Shown here in pieces: positions 16,870-25,125 of a stretch of DNA of 64,000 nt. The DNA is from Pararhizobium sp. A13. GTDB taxonomy: Bacteria > Pseudomonadota > Alphaproteobacteria > Rhizobiales > Rhizobiaceae. The stretch is taken from the NCBI RefSeq assembly GCF_040126305.1, contig NZ_CP149510.1:4289001-4353000 (forward strand). Reading direction: 5' to 3'. Position 1 is the stretch's first letter. Every line of letters begins with the position of its first letter. Both the position numbers and the translations under genes were made by a program. The notes under the pieces are model-generated. The model did no database searches and was not told where the DNA came from. It was given only the letters and a program-made list of their open reading frames with translations.

Positions 16870-17643
16870 TCACAACCGTCCAATCGACAGCCCGCCATCG
16901 GCATTGATCACCGACCCCGTCGCGAAACCGAAGCCGCCGCTCGCCAGCGCCGCAACGATATTGCCGATATCGTCCGCCTCACCCCAGCGCTTCATCGGCA
17001 CGAGACCGCCAGTAATCAGCGCATCGTATTTTCTCGAAACTCCGGCGGTCATGTCGGAGCGGATAATCCCCGGCCGCACTTCGAACACCGAGATACCTGT
17101 GCCGGCGAGCCGCAGCGCAAGCCCCTGCGAAAAGGCGGCGAGCCCGGCCTTGGTCATGCAATAGTCGAGGCGCTCCGGCGAACTCATCGTCGCCGAGACG
17201 GAGGTAATGTTGATCACCGACCGATGTGCGCCGGAACCAGCCGCCAGCATCGCCTTCACCACGGCTTGCGTGAAAAACACCGTGCCGCGCAGGTTGGTCG
17301 CGACGATCGTGTCGAAATTCTCCGGCGCCAGATCGAGAAAATCGCCGCGCACCACGGATGCCATACCAGCATTGTTGACGAGGCAGGCGATCGGCCCCAG
17401 TTGTGCCTGAACCGCATCGACCGTCGCCTGATGGCCGGAGAGATCGGAGAGATCAGCCTTCAGAAAAATCGCCTTCGCGCCGAGTGCCGAAAGGTCGTCC
17501 AGCACGGAACCGACCTGATCGGCCTCACCGATGCCGGTGATGGCGATGTCGAAGCCGCCTTTCGCGAGCGCCTTGGCGATGCCAAGGCCGATACCGCGGC
17601 GGCCGCCGGTGACGATGGCAACGGGGCGTTTATGATCCGTCAT
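16870..17643 (-). CDS. short-chain dehydrogenase/reductase (classical SDR)
   Basis: A 257-residue NAD(P)-dependent oxidoreductase. The Rossmann motif is VTGGRRGIGLGIAKAL (residues 12-27), NNAG is near residue 90, and the catalytic serine/tyrosine/lysine set lies in ITSVSA and YCMTKAGLAAF. The C-terminus ends GFGFATGSVINADGGLSIGRL, usual for the family. The ATG at 17643 overlaps the upstream GMC gene stop (ATGA). It probably interconverts a keto and hydroxy sugar intermediate produced by the neighbouring GMC enzymes; the substrate is inferred only from context. Confidence 0.9.
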   Translation of the reverse strand: MTDHKRPVAIVTGGRRGIGLGIAKALAKGGFDIAITGIGEADQVGSVLDDLSALGAKAIFLKADLSDLSGHQATVDAVQAQLGPIACLVNNAGMASVVRGDFLDLAPENFDTIVATNLRGTVFFTQAVVKAMLAAGSGAHRSVINITSVSATMSSPERLDYCMTKAGLAAFSQGLALRLAGTGISVFEVRPGIIRSDMTAGVSRKYDALITGGLVPMKRWGEADDIGNIVAALASGGFGFATGSVINADGGLSIGRL

Positions 17644-19148
17644 GCCGCCAGATCCTTCGCAACGATATGCTCTGCAACGCGCAGCGCCTGCGCCGCGACC
17701 GTCAGGGCCGGATTGACCGCTGCCGACGTCGGCAGGAAACTGGCATCGACGACGAACAAGTTGTGGTGATCGAAGGCACGGCAATGGACATCGAGCGGCG
17801 CAGACGCCGGATCGTTACCGATCCGCACCGTGCCGCACTGGTGCGACGGCGTGCGCTTGTCGAACGGCCGGGACAGCACGATCGGAAACCCCGCCGCCTT
17901 CAGCGCCTGCTTCAGTTTTTTCACCAGCATCAGGTGCGCCGGCCAGTTCGTGCGCACCCATTGCAGCACGATACGCTCGCTATCGACCATGATCCGGCTT
18001 TCCGGATGCGGGATATCCTCGCTCATGGCGTAGAAATCGATCGCATGCGCCGAGATCTGGCTAAGCAGCCATTCCGGCACGGACGGCATGTTCGCCTTCA
18101 GGATCGGGCCGGATATCCGGCCGAGAAGCTGGACGTTGCCAAGCGGCGGCCCGCCCTCACCGTCCGAGAGATAGAAATCATTGAAACCGAAGGTCTTCTG
18201 GTAGATCGAGTCGTTCCTGTAGAACGGCGAAACCGCGATCACCGCGCTCGAATTGTGGTTCATGAAGTTGCGGCCGACCTGGTCCGAACTGTTGGCGAGC
18301 CCCTTCGGATGAACAGCATTGGCCGAGCGCAGCAGCAGTGCCGCCGACTGCACCGCACCTGCCGACAGGATGACCAGTTTCGGCGAGACGGTGTGTTCGA
18401 CGCCATCCTTGATATAGCGAACCGTTTCGATCCGCTTGCCATCCGGTGCCGTTTCCAGTCGCGTCACCCGCGACCCGGTCTGCAACCGGACATTCCGATG
18501 CTGCAACGCGACCGTCAGCGCCGCGGTCTCCGCATCCATCTTGCCGTCGAAACTATTGGGGTGCGCATCCCACGGCGTCTTTGCCTTGGCGAGCCATTTG
18601 TCGATATCGACGCCAAGCGGTAGCGAATAGGGATGCAGGCCGTTGCGTTTCAGTTTTTCGCGCACCGAAGCAATCGGCGGTTCGTCCGGAACCGGCGCGA
18701 AAGCATAGTTCCGCGAATGCGGCGGCTCCGTCGGATCCTGGCCAAGTGTTCCGCGCACTTGATAGAGCTGCTCGGCCCGGCTGTACCAGGGCTCAAGCTC
18801 CTCGTAGGGGAACGGCCAGGCGGGCGAAACGCCCTCCAGATGCGCCATTTCCTCAAAATCCTCCCGGCGATAGCGCACCATCACCGCCCCGAAGAATTTC
18901 GAATTGCCGCCGACATTGTAGTAATTGCCGGGATTGAAGCCGGTACCGTCGGTTTCGTACCAAAGCTCCTTCGGTCGGAAATGGCCGCGCTGGAAGATCG
19001 CCCGCTGGTCGCGGTTTTCCGGCCGGTCCTCGATATGACCGCCGGCCTCCAGGATCAGGATGTCGGCGCCGGAACCCGCAAGGGCAGAGGCGATCGTCGA
19101 TCCGCCGATGCCGGAGCCGATGATGACGATATCGGGCTGCTTCACCAT
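17640..19148 (-). CDS. GMC-family oxidoreductase (sorbose/gluconate dehydrogenase-like)
   Basis: A 502-residue flavoprotein distinct from the other GMC enzyme of the operon. FAD-binding IVIIGSGIGGSTIASAL is at residues 7-23 with LILEAGG, NVGGNSKFFGAV occupies the flavin-contact loop, and the C-terminal catalytic region reads SHQCGTVRIG and PTSAAVNPALT. This is the shorter GMC branch seen in membrane sugar/polyol dehydrogenases. It starts 8 bp after the transporter ATPase stop and overlaps the SDR by 4 bp, indicating import followed directly by oxidation. Confidence 0.88.
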   Translation of the reverse strand: MVKQPDIVIIGSGIGGSTIASALAGSGADILILEAGGHIEDRPENRDQRAIFQRGHFRPKELWYETDGTGFNPGNYYNVGGNSKFFGAVMVRYRREDFEEMAHLEGVSPAWPFPYEELEPWYSRAEQLYQVRGTLGQDPTEPPHSRNYAFAPVPDEPPIASVREKLKRNGLHPYSLPLGVDIDKWLAKAKTPWDAHPNSFDGKMDAETAALTVALQHRNVRLQTGSRVTRLETAPDGKRIETVRYIKDGVEHTVSPKLVILSAGAVQSAALLLRSANAVHPKGLANSSDQVGRNFMNHNSSAVIAVSPFYRNDSIYQKTFGFNDFYLSDGEGGPPLGNVQLLGRISGPILKANMPSVPEWLLSQISAHAIDFYAMSEDIPHPESRIMVDSERIVLQWVRTNWPAHLMLVKKLKQALKAAGFPIVLSRPFDKRTPSHQCGTVRIGNDPASAPLDVHCRAFDHHNLFVVDASFLPTSAAVNPALTVAAQALRVAEHIVAKDLAA

Positions 19149-19156
19149 GATAGAGC

Positions 19157-20269
19157 TCAGCCGATGCGCTGCTGGCTTTGCGGATCGAAATACACCGCCT
19201 TGTCCAGGTTGAAGGCAAGCCGGGTGTGTTGTCCGGGCGCGATACGCGCGTCAGCGCGCAGGCGTGCGACCACTTCCTTGCCACCGAGCTTGGTCACGGC
19301 GAACGTATCGGAGCCGGCCGGCTCGACCACTTCGATGAGGCACTCCCCTTCGACCAGCGAGCGGGCATTGCGGTCGGCGCCATCCGGATCCGTCAGCGCC
19401 TCCGGCCGGATGCCGAAGACGATCTGCTTGCCGGCATAGGCGGAAAGGCCATTGACCTGCGTTACCGGCAGATGCAGCGGCTCCGCATCCGGGCGCGCCA
19501 GGGACACCCGAAGATCGTTGCCGCCACCTTCGACGGTCGCACTGAGCAGGTTCATCGCCGGCGAGCCCATGAAATCGGCAACGAAGAGGTTGGCCGGATT
19601 GTTGTAGATCTCGGCCGGCGTGCCGAACTGCTGCAGCACGCCATCCTTCAGGACTGCGATCTTGGTCGCCAGCGTCATCGCCTCGATCTGGTCGTGCGTG
19701 ACGTAGACGATCGTCGTCTTCATGCGCTGGTGCAGGCGCTTGATCTCGGTGCGCATGTCGACGCGCAGCTTGGCATCGAGGTTGGAAAGCGGCTCGTCGA
19801 ACAGGAAGACCTGCGGATTACGCACCAGAGCCCGGCCCATGGCAACGCGCTGGCGCTGGCCGCCTGAGAGCTGGCTCGGCTTGCGCTCCAAGAGATGACC
19901 GATCTGCAGCATGTCGGCGACTTGATGGATGGCCTTTTCGCGCTCCTCCTTCGGCACGCCGCGGATTTCCATGCCGAAGGCGATGTTTCCAGCAACCGTC
20001 ATGTTCGGATAGAGCGCGTAGGACTGGAAGACCATGGCGATATCGCGCTTGGAGGGATGCAAGCCCGCGACCGACCTGCCGTTGATCGAGATCTCGCCCG
20101 AGGTGATCGGTTCCAGGCCGGCGATCGTGTTCAAGAGCGTCGATTTTCCGCAGCCGGAGGGGCCGACGAGGACCAGGAAGCCGCCTTCGTCGATCTCGAG
20201 GTTGATGTTCTTGAGGATTTCCAGCGAGCCGTAGGACTTGCGCAGATCGGTGATTTTCAGAAACGACAT
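19157..20269 (-). CDS. carbohydrate ABC transporter ATP-binding protein (MalK/UgpC family)
   Basis: A 370-residue ATPase of the CUT1 sugar-importer group. Walker A is GPSGCGKST, signature LSGGQRQRVAMGRALV, Walker B VFLFDEPLSNLDAKLR, switch YVTHDQIEAMTLA. The C-terminal regulatory OB-fold (TOBE) contains FGIRPEAL and the sequence FMGSPAMNLL typical of MalK/UgpC. It starts 4 bp after the MalG-like permease. The glycerol-3-phosphate or sugar identity is not decided by the ATPase, since such ATPases are often interchangeable. Confidence 0.92.
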   Translation of the reverse strand: MSFLKITDLRKSYGSLEILKNINLEIDEGGFLVLVGPSGCGKSTLLNTIAGLEPITSGEISINGRSVAGLHPSKRDIAMVFQSYALYPNMTVAGNIAFGMEIRGVPKEEREKAIHQVADMLQIGHLLERKPSQLSGGQRQRVAMGRALVRNPQVFLFDEPLSNLDAKLRVDMRTEIKRLHQRMKTTIVYVTHDQIEAMTLATKIAVLKDGVLQQFGTPAEIYNNPANLFVADFMGSPAMNLLSATVEGGGNDLRVSLARPDAEPLHLPVTQVNGLSAYAGKQIVFGIRPEALTDPDGADRNARSLVEGECLIEVVEPAGSDTFAVTKLGGKEVVARLRADARIAPGQHTRLAFNLDKAVYFDPQSQQRIG

Positions 20270-20273
20270 GGTC

Positions 20274-21155
20274 TTAACCCTTCACGGCGCCGGACATTAG
20301 GCCGCGGACGAAGTAGCGGCCAGAGACGATGTAGACGACAAGCGTTGGCAGGGCGGCGAGGATCGCGCCTGCGAAGTGGACATTGTATTCCTTGACCCCC
20401 GTGGAGGAGGAAACGAGGTTGTTGAGCGCAACCGTCATCGGCGTCGAATGGGCGCCGGAAAACGAGGCCCCGAAGAGGAAGTCGTTCCAGATATTGGTGA
20501 ACTGCCAGATGACCGAGACGACGATGATGGGGCCCGAGGATGGCAAGAGGATGCGCCGGAAAATCTGGAAGAAACTCGCGCCATCAATCTGCGCCGCCCG
20601 CACCAGCTCGGTCGGAAAGGCCTCGTAGTAGTTGCGGAAATAGAGCGTCGTGAAGCCGAGACCGTAGATGACGTGCACGAACACCAGGCCAGGCACCGAT
20701 CCGGCGAGACCCAGAATGCCGAGAATGCGTGCCATCGGGATCAGCACGATCTGGAACGGGATGAAGCAGGACAGAAGCAGCATGCCGAAAAAGATGCCCG
20801 ATCCCGGGAAACGCCACTTGGTCAGCACATAGCCGTTCAGCGCGCCGACGATGGTCGAGATCGCCACAGCCGGAATGACCATCAGGATGGAATTGATGAA
20901 AAACGGACGAAGGCCAGTCGGCTGCACGCCGATCTGCGCGGTCGACCAGGCAGAAAGCCAGGGCTCGATCGTCCAGGTCTGCGGCACGCTCAGCATGCCG
21001 CCCTGACGGATTTCGTCGAGCGGCTTGAAGGAATTGACCACCATCACGTAGAGCGGCAGCAGCGAATAGAGCGCAAACAGGATCAGCACCGAATAGATGA
21101 TCGCGCGCGTCAGGCGGCCGCTGGAAATGGCGTTGTCAGGGCTCTGGACGCTCAT
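20274..21155 (-). CDS. carbohydrate ABC transporter permease (MalG/CUT1 family)
   Basis: A 293-residue permease with six predicted membrane helices. The EAA loop reads VRAAQIDGASFFQIFRRILLPSSGP, followed by FTNIWNDFLFG, both CUT1 hallmarks. The start overlaps the MalF-like partner stop by 4 bp. The ligand is set by the binding protein, which resembles glucose/monosaccharide receptors. Confidence 0.92.
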   Translation of the reverse strand: MSVQSPDNAISSGRLTRAIIYSVLILFALYSLLPLYVMVVNSFKPLDEIRQGGMLSVPQTWTIEPWLSAWSTAQIGVQPTGLRPFFINSILMVIPAVAISTIVGALNGYVLTKWRFPGSGIFFGMLLLSCFIPFQIVLIPMARILGILGLAGSVPGLVFVHVIYGLGFTTLYFRNYYEAFPTELVRAAQIDGASFFQIFRRILLPSSGPIIVVSVIWQFTNIWNDFLFGASFSGAHSTPMTVALNNLVSSSTGVKEYNVHFAGAILAALPTLVVYIVSGRYFVRGLMSGAVKG

Positions 21156-22033
21156 TGGCGCTTCTCCCCTTTGATTTCGGAATAGAGATAGGGAATGATG
21201 ATCGAGAAGATCATCACCAGCATGATGATCGCCGAGGAAGCGCCGATGCCCATCTGGTTGCGGGTAAAGGTGTAGGAATACATGAACGTCGCCGGCAGTT
21301 CGGTCGCCTGCCCCGGCCCGCCGCCGGTCAGCGCGATGATCAAGTCATAGGCCTTGATGGCGAGGTGGGCGAGCACGACGAAGGCCGAGAGGAAGACCGG
21401 TCGCATTAGAGGAATGATGATCCGCCGGTAGATGGTCGTAGTCGAGGCGCCATCGATCTGTGCTGCCTTGATGATCTCGTTGTCGACGCCGCGCAGGCCC
21501 GCAAGGAACATCGCCATGATGAAGCCGGAGGACTGCCAGACGGCAGCGATCACCACGCAATAGATCGCGTAGTTGCGGTCCTTGATCCAGTTGAAGGTGA
21601 AGCTCTCCCAGCCCCAGAGGTGCATGGTGTTCTCAAGCCCGATGCCGGGGTCGAGGAACCATTTCCAGGCGGTGCCAGTCACGATGAAGGACAGTGCCAT
21701 CGGATAGAGATAGATCGGCCGTAGCAGACCCTCGGCGCGGATCTTCTGGTCGAGCAGGATCGCAAGACCAAGGCCAAGCACCGAGCAGATGCCGATATAG
21801 AGCGTCGCGAAGATCGCCAGATTGGAGATCGCCCGCCACCAGTGCGGCAGGGCCCAGAGCTTGGAATAGTTGCTGAGGCCTACGAAATTGTAGGACGGCA
21901 GCATCTTGCTGTCCGTCATCGACAGGAAGCCGGTATAGACAATGAAGCCATAGACAAAAATCAGGACAATGAGGAAGCTTGGAGCAAGTACCAGCTTTGG
22001 CACAATATCCTGCAACCGGCTGCGGCTATCCAT
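21152..22033 (-). CDS. carbohydrate ABC transporter permease (MalF/CUT1 family)
   Basis: A 293-residue permease beginning MDSRSRLQDIVPKLVLAPSF. It has six membrane segments and an EAA loop IKAAQIDGASTTTIYRRIIIPLMRP. A GTG four codons upstream (22045) is an alternative start; neither has a perfect ribosome site, and the ATG is preferred. It follows the binding-protein gene after a 190-bp gap that contains a repeat and a 12-bp hairpin, suggesting lower expression than the binding protein. Confidence 0.9.
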   Translation of the reverse strand: MDSRSRLQDIVPKLVLAPSFLIVLIFVYGFIVYTGFLSMTDSKMLPSYNFVGLSNYSKLWALPHWWRAISNLAIFATLYIGICSVLGLGLAILLDQKIRAEGLLRPIYLYPMALSFIVTGTAWKWFLDPGIGLENTMHLWGWESFTFNWIKDRNYAIYCVVIAAVWQSSGFIMAMFLAGLRGVDNEIIKAAQIDGASTTTIYRRIIIPLMRPVFLSAFVVLAHLAIKAYDLIIALTGGGPGQATELPATFMYSYTFTRNQMGIGASSAIIMLVMIFSIIIPYLYSEIKGEKRQ

Positions 22034-22065
22034 AGTGAACACCACCGTTTACTTTAATTGAATAG

Positions 22066-22195
22066 ATGCCCTCACCCGAGCCCTCTTCCCGCAAGCGGCG
22101 AAAGGGGACGACCAAGATTGCCGCTTGCACCTTCTTCCCGTCTAAGGGGAGAAGGTGGCCGGCCCTCTTATCGAACAAGAGGGCCGGCTGAGGGG
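22066..22195. repeat. palindromic intergenic repeat, copy 3 (divergent type)
   Basis: The element contains CCCTCTTCCCGCAAGCGG-like arms and CTTCTTCCCGTCTAAGGGGAGAAGG, a variant of the rhizobial palindromic repeats with different inner sequence from copies 1 and 2. It sits between the binding-protein gene and the MalF-like permease within an operon. Confidence 0.65.
22158..22188. repeat. 12-bp perfect hairpin downstream of sugar-binding protein gene
   Basis: GCCGGCCCTCTT pairs with AAGAGGGCCGGC around a 7-base loop, 35 bp past the binding-protein stop on the minus strand. There is no U-run. By analogy with malE-malF intercistronic elements it could protect the binding-protein mRNA from 3' decay or cause partial termination; that role is inference. 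Confidence 0.65.
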
Positions 22196-22222
22196 CAAAG
22201 TCAGACGCCGGTGAACGACGGC

Positions 22223-23479
22223 TTACTTGGCGGCTTCGACAGCGGAAGCCAGTTCCTTGACGGCATCTTCCGAAGACAGCTCACCGTTGAACTGGCGCGT
22301 GACGACGTCGTAGATCGCATTCTTCACCGATGCGGGGTTGGCATGGCCGTGCGCCATGGAACCGAACAGCTTGCCGCTGGCATTGGCTTCCGCCAGGTCC
22401 TTGATCCCCTTCTTGCCGCAGGCATCGAAATCCGTGTCCGGAACATCGGTGCGGGCAGGAACGGAACCCTTGACCACGTTGAAAGCCGACTGGAAGGTCG
22501 GGCTTTCGATCGCCGACGCCATCTGCAGCTGCGCTGGCACCTTGTCTTCGGAAACCTTGAACATTGCGAACTGGTCGGAGTTGAAGGTCACGGACCCCTG
22601 AGTGCCCGGGAAGCGCATGCAGACGAAGTCGGTGCCCGGCACCTTCTTGGCCTTCACGAATTCACCCTTGGCCCAGTCGCCCATGAACTGCAGACCGGCC
22701 TTGTTCTCGATGACCATGGCGGAAGCGAGGTTCCAGTCACGGCCGGAGAAGTTGTCGTCCACATAGGAACGAAGCTTGGTCATGCGATCGAAGGCTTCCT
22801 TCATCTTGTCGCCGCCAAGAGCTGCCGGGTCGAGATCGATAAAGGCCTGCTTGTAGAAATCGGTACCAAGCGAGAGCACGACAGCGTCGAAGATCGTCGC
22901 GTCCTGCCAGGGCTGACCGCCATGCGCCACCGGGGTGATGCCCTGAGCCTTGAAGTTGTCAAGGAGAGCGATCAGCTCATCCCAGTTCTGAGGCTCCTTG
23001 CCGCCTGCCTTATCCAGCGCTGCCTTGTTGATCCACACCCAGTTGGTGGAGTGAACGTTGACCGGCGCGGCGATCCAGTGGCCGTCATATTTGGAGAACT
23101 GCTGCAGGGCAGTCGGGATGACCTTGTCCCAGCCTTCCTTGGCGGCAGTGTCGTCGAGATTGCCGAGTGCGCCTTCCTTGGCCCAGTCGAGAATATCGAA
23201 GCCGAGCATCTGAACGGCCGTCGGGGCGTTGCCCGAGGTGACGCGGGCGCGAAGCACGGTCATGGCTTCCGTGCCACCGCCGCCGGCAACCGGCATATCG
23301 GTCCAGGAAATGCCCTTGCTTTCCAGATCCTTCTTCAGAACGTCCAGAGCAGCCGCTTCGCCGCCCGATGTCCACCAATGCAGAACTTCAACGCTCTCGG
23401 CGGCATGGACGGCCGAACCGCCCGCCATGCTGCCCATCATGATCGCTGCCACTGCCGTCGTCGTCAAAAACTTGCGCAT
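22223..23479 (-). CDS. carbohydrate ABC transporter substrate-binding protein (CUT1)
   Basis: A 418-residue periplasmic receptor with signal peptide [20 protein letters not shown] and cleavage after AVHA. The mature start [18 protein letters not shown] and [18 protein letters not shown] resemble the GtsA-type glucose/monosaccharide receptors. GGGAGGA lies six bases before the chosen ATG; a longer open frame upstream lacks a signal peptide at its start. It is the first gene of the carbohydrate operon and faces the LacI regulator across 331 bp holding two operator-like palindromes. The ligand is probably a monosaccharide or polyol, not determined. Confidence 0.9.
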   Translation of the reverse strand: MRKFLTTTAVAAIMMGSMAGGSAVHAAESVEVLHWWTSGGEAAALDVLKKDLESKGISWTDMPVAGGGGTEAMTVLRARVTSGNAPTAVQMLGFDILDWAKEGALGNLDDTAAKEGWDKVIPTALQQFSKYDGHWIAAPVNVHSTNWVWINKAALDKAGGKEPQNWDELIALLDNFKAQGITPVAHGGQPWQDATIFDAVVLSLGTDFYKQAFIDLDPAALGGDKMKEAFDRMTKLRSYVDDNFSGRDWNLASAMVIENKAGLQFMGDWAKGEFVKAKKVPGTDFVCMRFPGTQGSVTFNSDQFAMFKVSEDKVPAQLQMASAIESPTFQSAFNVVKGSVPARTDVPDTDFDACGKKGIKDLAEANASGKLFGSMAHGHANPASVKNAIYDVVTRQFNGELSSEDAVKELASAVEAAK

Positions 23480-23590
23480 CGTAATCCTCCCGTTTGCAAG
23501 TCGTAAAAGCGGGAAACTCCTCCCCGCCGTTGAATGCCGTCCCGTCTCAAAACGGGAAGCAATTGGTCGCGGCTCCCACCGCTGGCACAT

Positions 23591-23604
23591 TTAAAACGTT
23601 ATAA
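23591..23604. promoter_or_regulatory. LacI-family operator candidate O1
   Basis: TTAAAACGTTATAA is a near-perfect 14-bp palindrome around the central CG, the usual LacI/GalR-family operator centre. It lies 112 bp upstream of the binding-protein start codon, where a repressor could block the operon promoter. Confidence 0.6.
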
Positions 23605-23728
23605 GTTACATCAAGTCAAGCGCTGCTCACAATCTCCACATCAATAGCCTTAACATACTGAATTTGGATGATTATAGGCCATTTCACCGATTTCGCACTG
23701 CAGCAAAAAACCACGATAAGTATGATTT

Positions 23729-23737
23729 AAAACGTTT
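23729..23737. promoter_or_regulatory. LacI-family operator candidate O2
   Basis: AAAACGTTT contains the perfect 8-bp palindrome AAACGTTT, sharing AAACGTT with O1. It lies about 75 bp upstream of the regulator start, consistent with autoregulation. Confidence 0.55.
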
Positions 23738-23810
23738 GCACAAACGCGTTGCACATCCGTTCGTCCCGCGTTACAAAAGCGTCCTGTCATCGCCTCAGGG
23801 GAGTATTTCA

Positions 23811-24875
23811 TTGGCTGACACTCCCAAATCCGCCCCTTCTGAAAGCATGCGGAAAAGCGGCAAGCCGACCCTGCGCACGATTGCCGACATCACCGGCTTT
23901 GCCGTGACGACCGTGTCGCGCGCTCTGAGCAATGCACCGCAGATTTCGCTCGATACCCGCAAGCGCGTTCACGAGGTTGCGGCCGAAATCGGCTATCTGC
24001 CGGATCGTGCTGCCCAGCGGCTGAAGACCGGCCGAACCAACGTCATCAGTGTGCTTCTCGATCCGCACGAGGAAATCCTCGGCTACGGCACGTCGCTGAT
24101 GCTCGGCCTTGCCAAGGCGCTCAAGAACACGCCCTACCACCTGATCGTCACGCCGAATTTCATCAATGACAGCAATGTCGATGCAATCAGGCATATCGTC
24201 CGCAACGGCATGGCAGACGGACTGATCTTCTCCCGCACCGAGCCCTTCGATCCGCGAGTGCGCCTTCTGCTCGAAAACGATTTTCCCTTCGTCACCCACG
24301 GGCGAACCGAGTTCTCCGCGCCGCATCCTTACGTCGATTACGACAATTTCTCGTTCGCCTACGAGGCAACCAGGCGGTTGATCGCCCGCGGCCGCCGCAG
24401 GCCGATGATCATCCTGCCGCCGAAGCGCATGACCTTCGCGCAGCACCTGCTGCACGGGTTCATGACCGCCGTTCGCGAGGCGGGCGTGGCCTACGAGATC
24501 CCCACCGGGATCGACCTCGACTGTCCCGTCGACCAGATCCGTGACTATATCAGCCGCCGCGCCGGCGAGCCCGATGCCCCCGATGGTTTTGCCTGCGGCG
24601 GCGAAGTCTCCGCGCTTGCGACCATCACCGGCATGAGCGACCATGGCCTGACGCTTGGCGTCGAATACGACATCGTCGCCAAGCAGACGTCGAAACTGCT
24701 GATCAACATCCAGCCAAAGGTCGAGACCATCTACGAAGACCTGACGGATACCGGCGAGCAGATGGGACGAATTCTTCTCGCGCGGATCGCCGGCGACGAA
24801 ACGACCGATATGCAGGTGCTGCTCACGCCGCAGATCAACTTTCCGGCACCGGAAGGCGGAGGCCGAGTTGCTTAG
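23811..24875 (+). CDS. LacI-family transcriptional regulator of the carbohydrate operon
   Basis: A 354-residue repressor-type protein. The helix-turn-helix is TLRTIADITGFAVTTVSRALSNAP with hinge DRAAQRLKTGRTNVISVLLD, followed by a periplasmic-binding-like effector domain. The TTG at 23811 is chosen because GGGGAG lies ten bases upstream and it gives a normal short N-terminal tail; ATG at 23847 is an alternative, and an upstream in-frame start would add about 49 residues inside the control region. It is divergent from the carbohydrate operon, which it very likely represses in the absence of the sugar. Confidence 0.88.
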   Translation: MADTPKSAPSESMRKSGKPTLRTIADITGFAVTTVSRALSNAPQISLDTRKRVHEVAAEIGYLPDRAAQRLKTGRTNVISVLLDPHEEILGYGTSLMLGLAKALKNTPYHLIVTPNFINDSNVDAIRHIVRNGMADGLIFSRTEPFDPRVRLLLENDFPFVTHGRTEFSAPHPYVDYDNFSFAYEATRRLIARGRRRPMIILPPKRMTFAQHLLHGFMTAVREAGVAYEIPTGIDLDCPVDQIRDYISRRAGEPDAPDGFACGGEVSALATITGMSDHGLTLGVEYDIVAKQTSKLLINIQPKVETIYEDLTDTGEQMGRILLARIAGDETTDMQVLLTPQINFPAPEGGGRVA

Positions 24876-24884
24876 TGCCGAACT

Positions 24885-25018
24885 TACCCTCCTCTGTCGG
24901 CGACGCCGACATCTCCCCCTCGAGGGGGGAGATTGGTCGCAAGCCCTGTGGCCATAAGGGAAAAGAACGATATTCCCCCTTGAGGGGGAGATGTCACGAA
25001 GTGACAGAGGGGGGTTAG
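24885..25018. repeat. RIME-like intergenic palindromic repeat, copy 4
   Basis: Flanking arms ACCCTCCTCTGTC (about 24886-24898) and GACAGAGGGGGGT (about 25003-25016) are inverted, each followed inward by a short stem (GGCGACGCC; GTCACGAAGTGAC) and by ATCTCCCCCTCGAGGGGGGAGAT and TCCCCCTTGAGGGGGAG palindromes. The whole 130-bp unit can fold on itself. It lies between the convergent LacI gene and the aldehyde dehydrogenase operon end. Confidence 0.8.
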
Positions 25019-25058
25019 CTTCCCCGATTTCGGACGCATTTGCGCAATCAATAACGGA

Positions 25059-25072
25059 GTGTGAGGTCACAC
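25059..25072. repeat. 14-bp perfect inverted repeat GTGTGAGGTCACAC
   Basis: Six-bp arms around GG, located between repeat copy 4 and the aldehyde dehydrogenase stop. It could be a protein-binding palindrome or a relic; the loop is too short for a normal terminator. Confidence 0.35.
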
Positions 25073-25104
25073 CCGAATTCTGTTTCAACTGGAATATCAT
25101 CATG

Positions 25105-25113
25105 ACCTCCTTT
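25105..25113 (-). promoter_or_regulatory. orphan strong Shine-Dalgarno downstream of aldehyde dehydrogenase
   Basis: AAAGGAGGT lies one base before ATGATG (25098-25103) on the minus strand, 13 bases past the aldehyde dehydrogenase stop, and is one of the best ribosome sites in the window. The frame it opens has about 28 plausible codons before entering repeat copy 4, then continues antisense through the LacI gene. This suggests the remnant of a gene cut by the repeat. Confidence 0.4.
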
Positions 25114-25125
25114 CTCTTCCCTTGA

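Larger units (their letters stand above)
23480..23810. promoter_or_regulatory. divergent control region of the carbohydrate operon and its LacI regulator
   Basis: This 331-bp AT-richer gap separates divergently transcribed genes. It holds two AAACGTT-centred operator-like sites about 135 bp apart (listed separately), a spacing compatible with looping or with one site per promoter. No exact -35/-10 pair is claimed. Confidence 0.6.

Noticed and set aside
23808..25103. 431-codon minus-strand frame starting after the strong AAAGGAGGT site
   Set aside because: Beyond the first 28 or so codons it crosses a palindromic repeat and then lies antisense to the LacI regulator. Only the start signal is kept as an observation.
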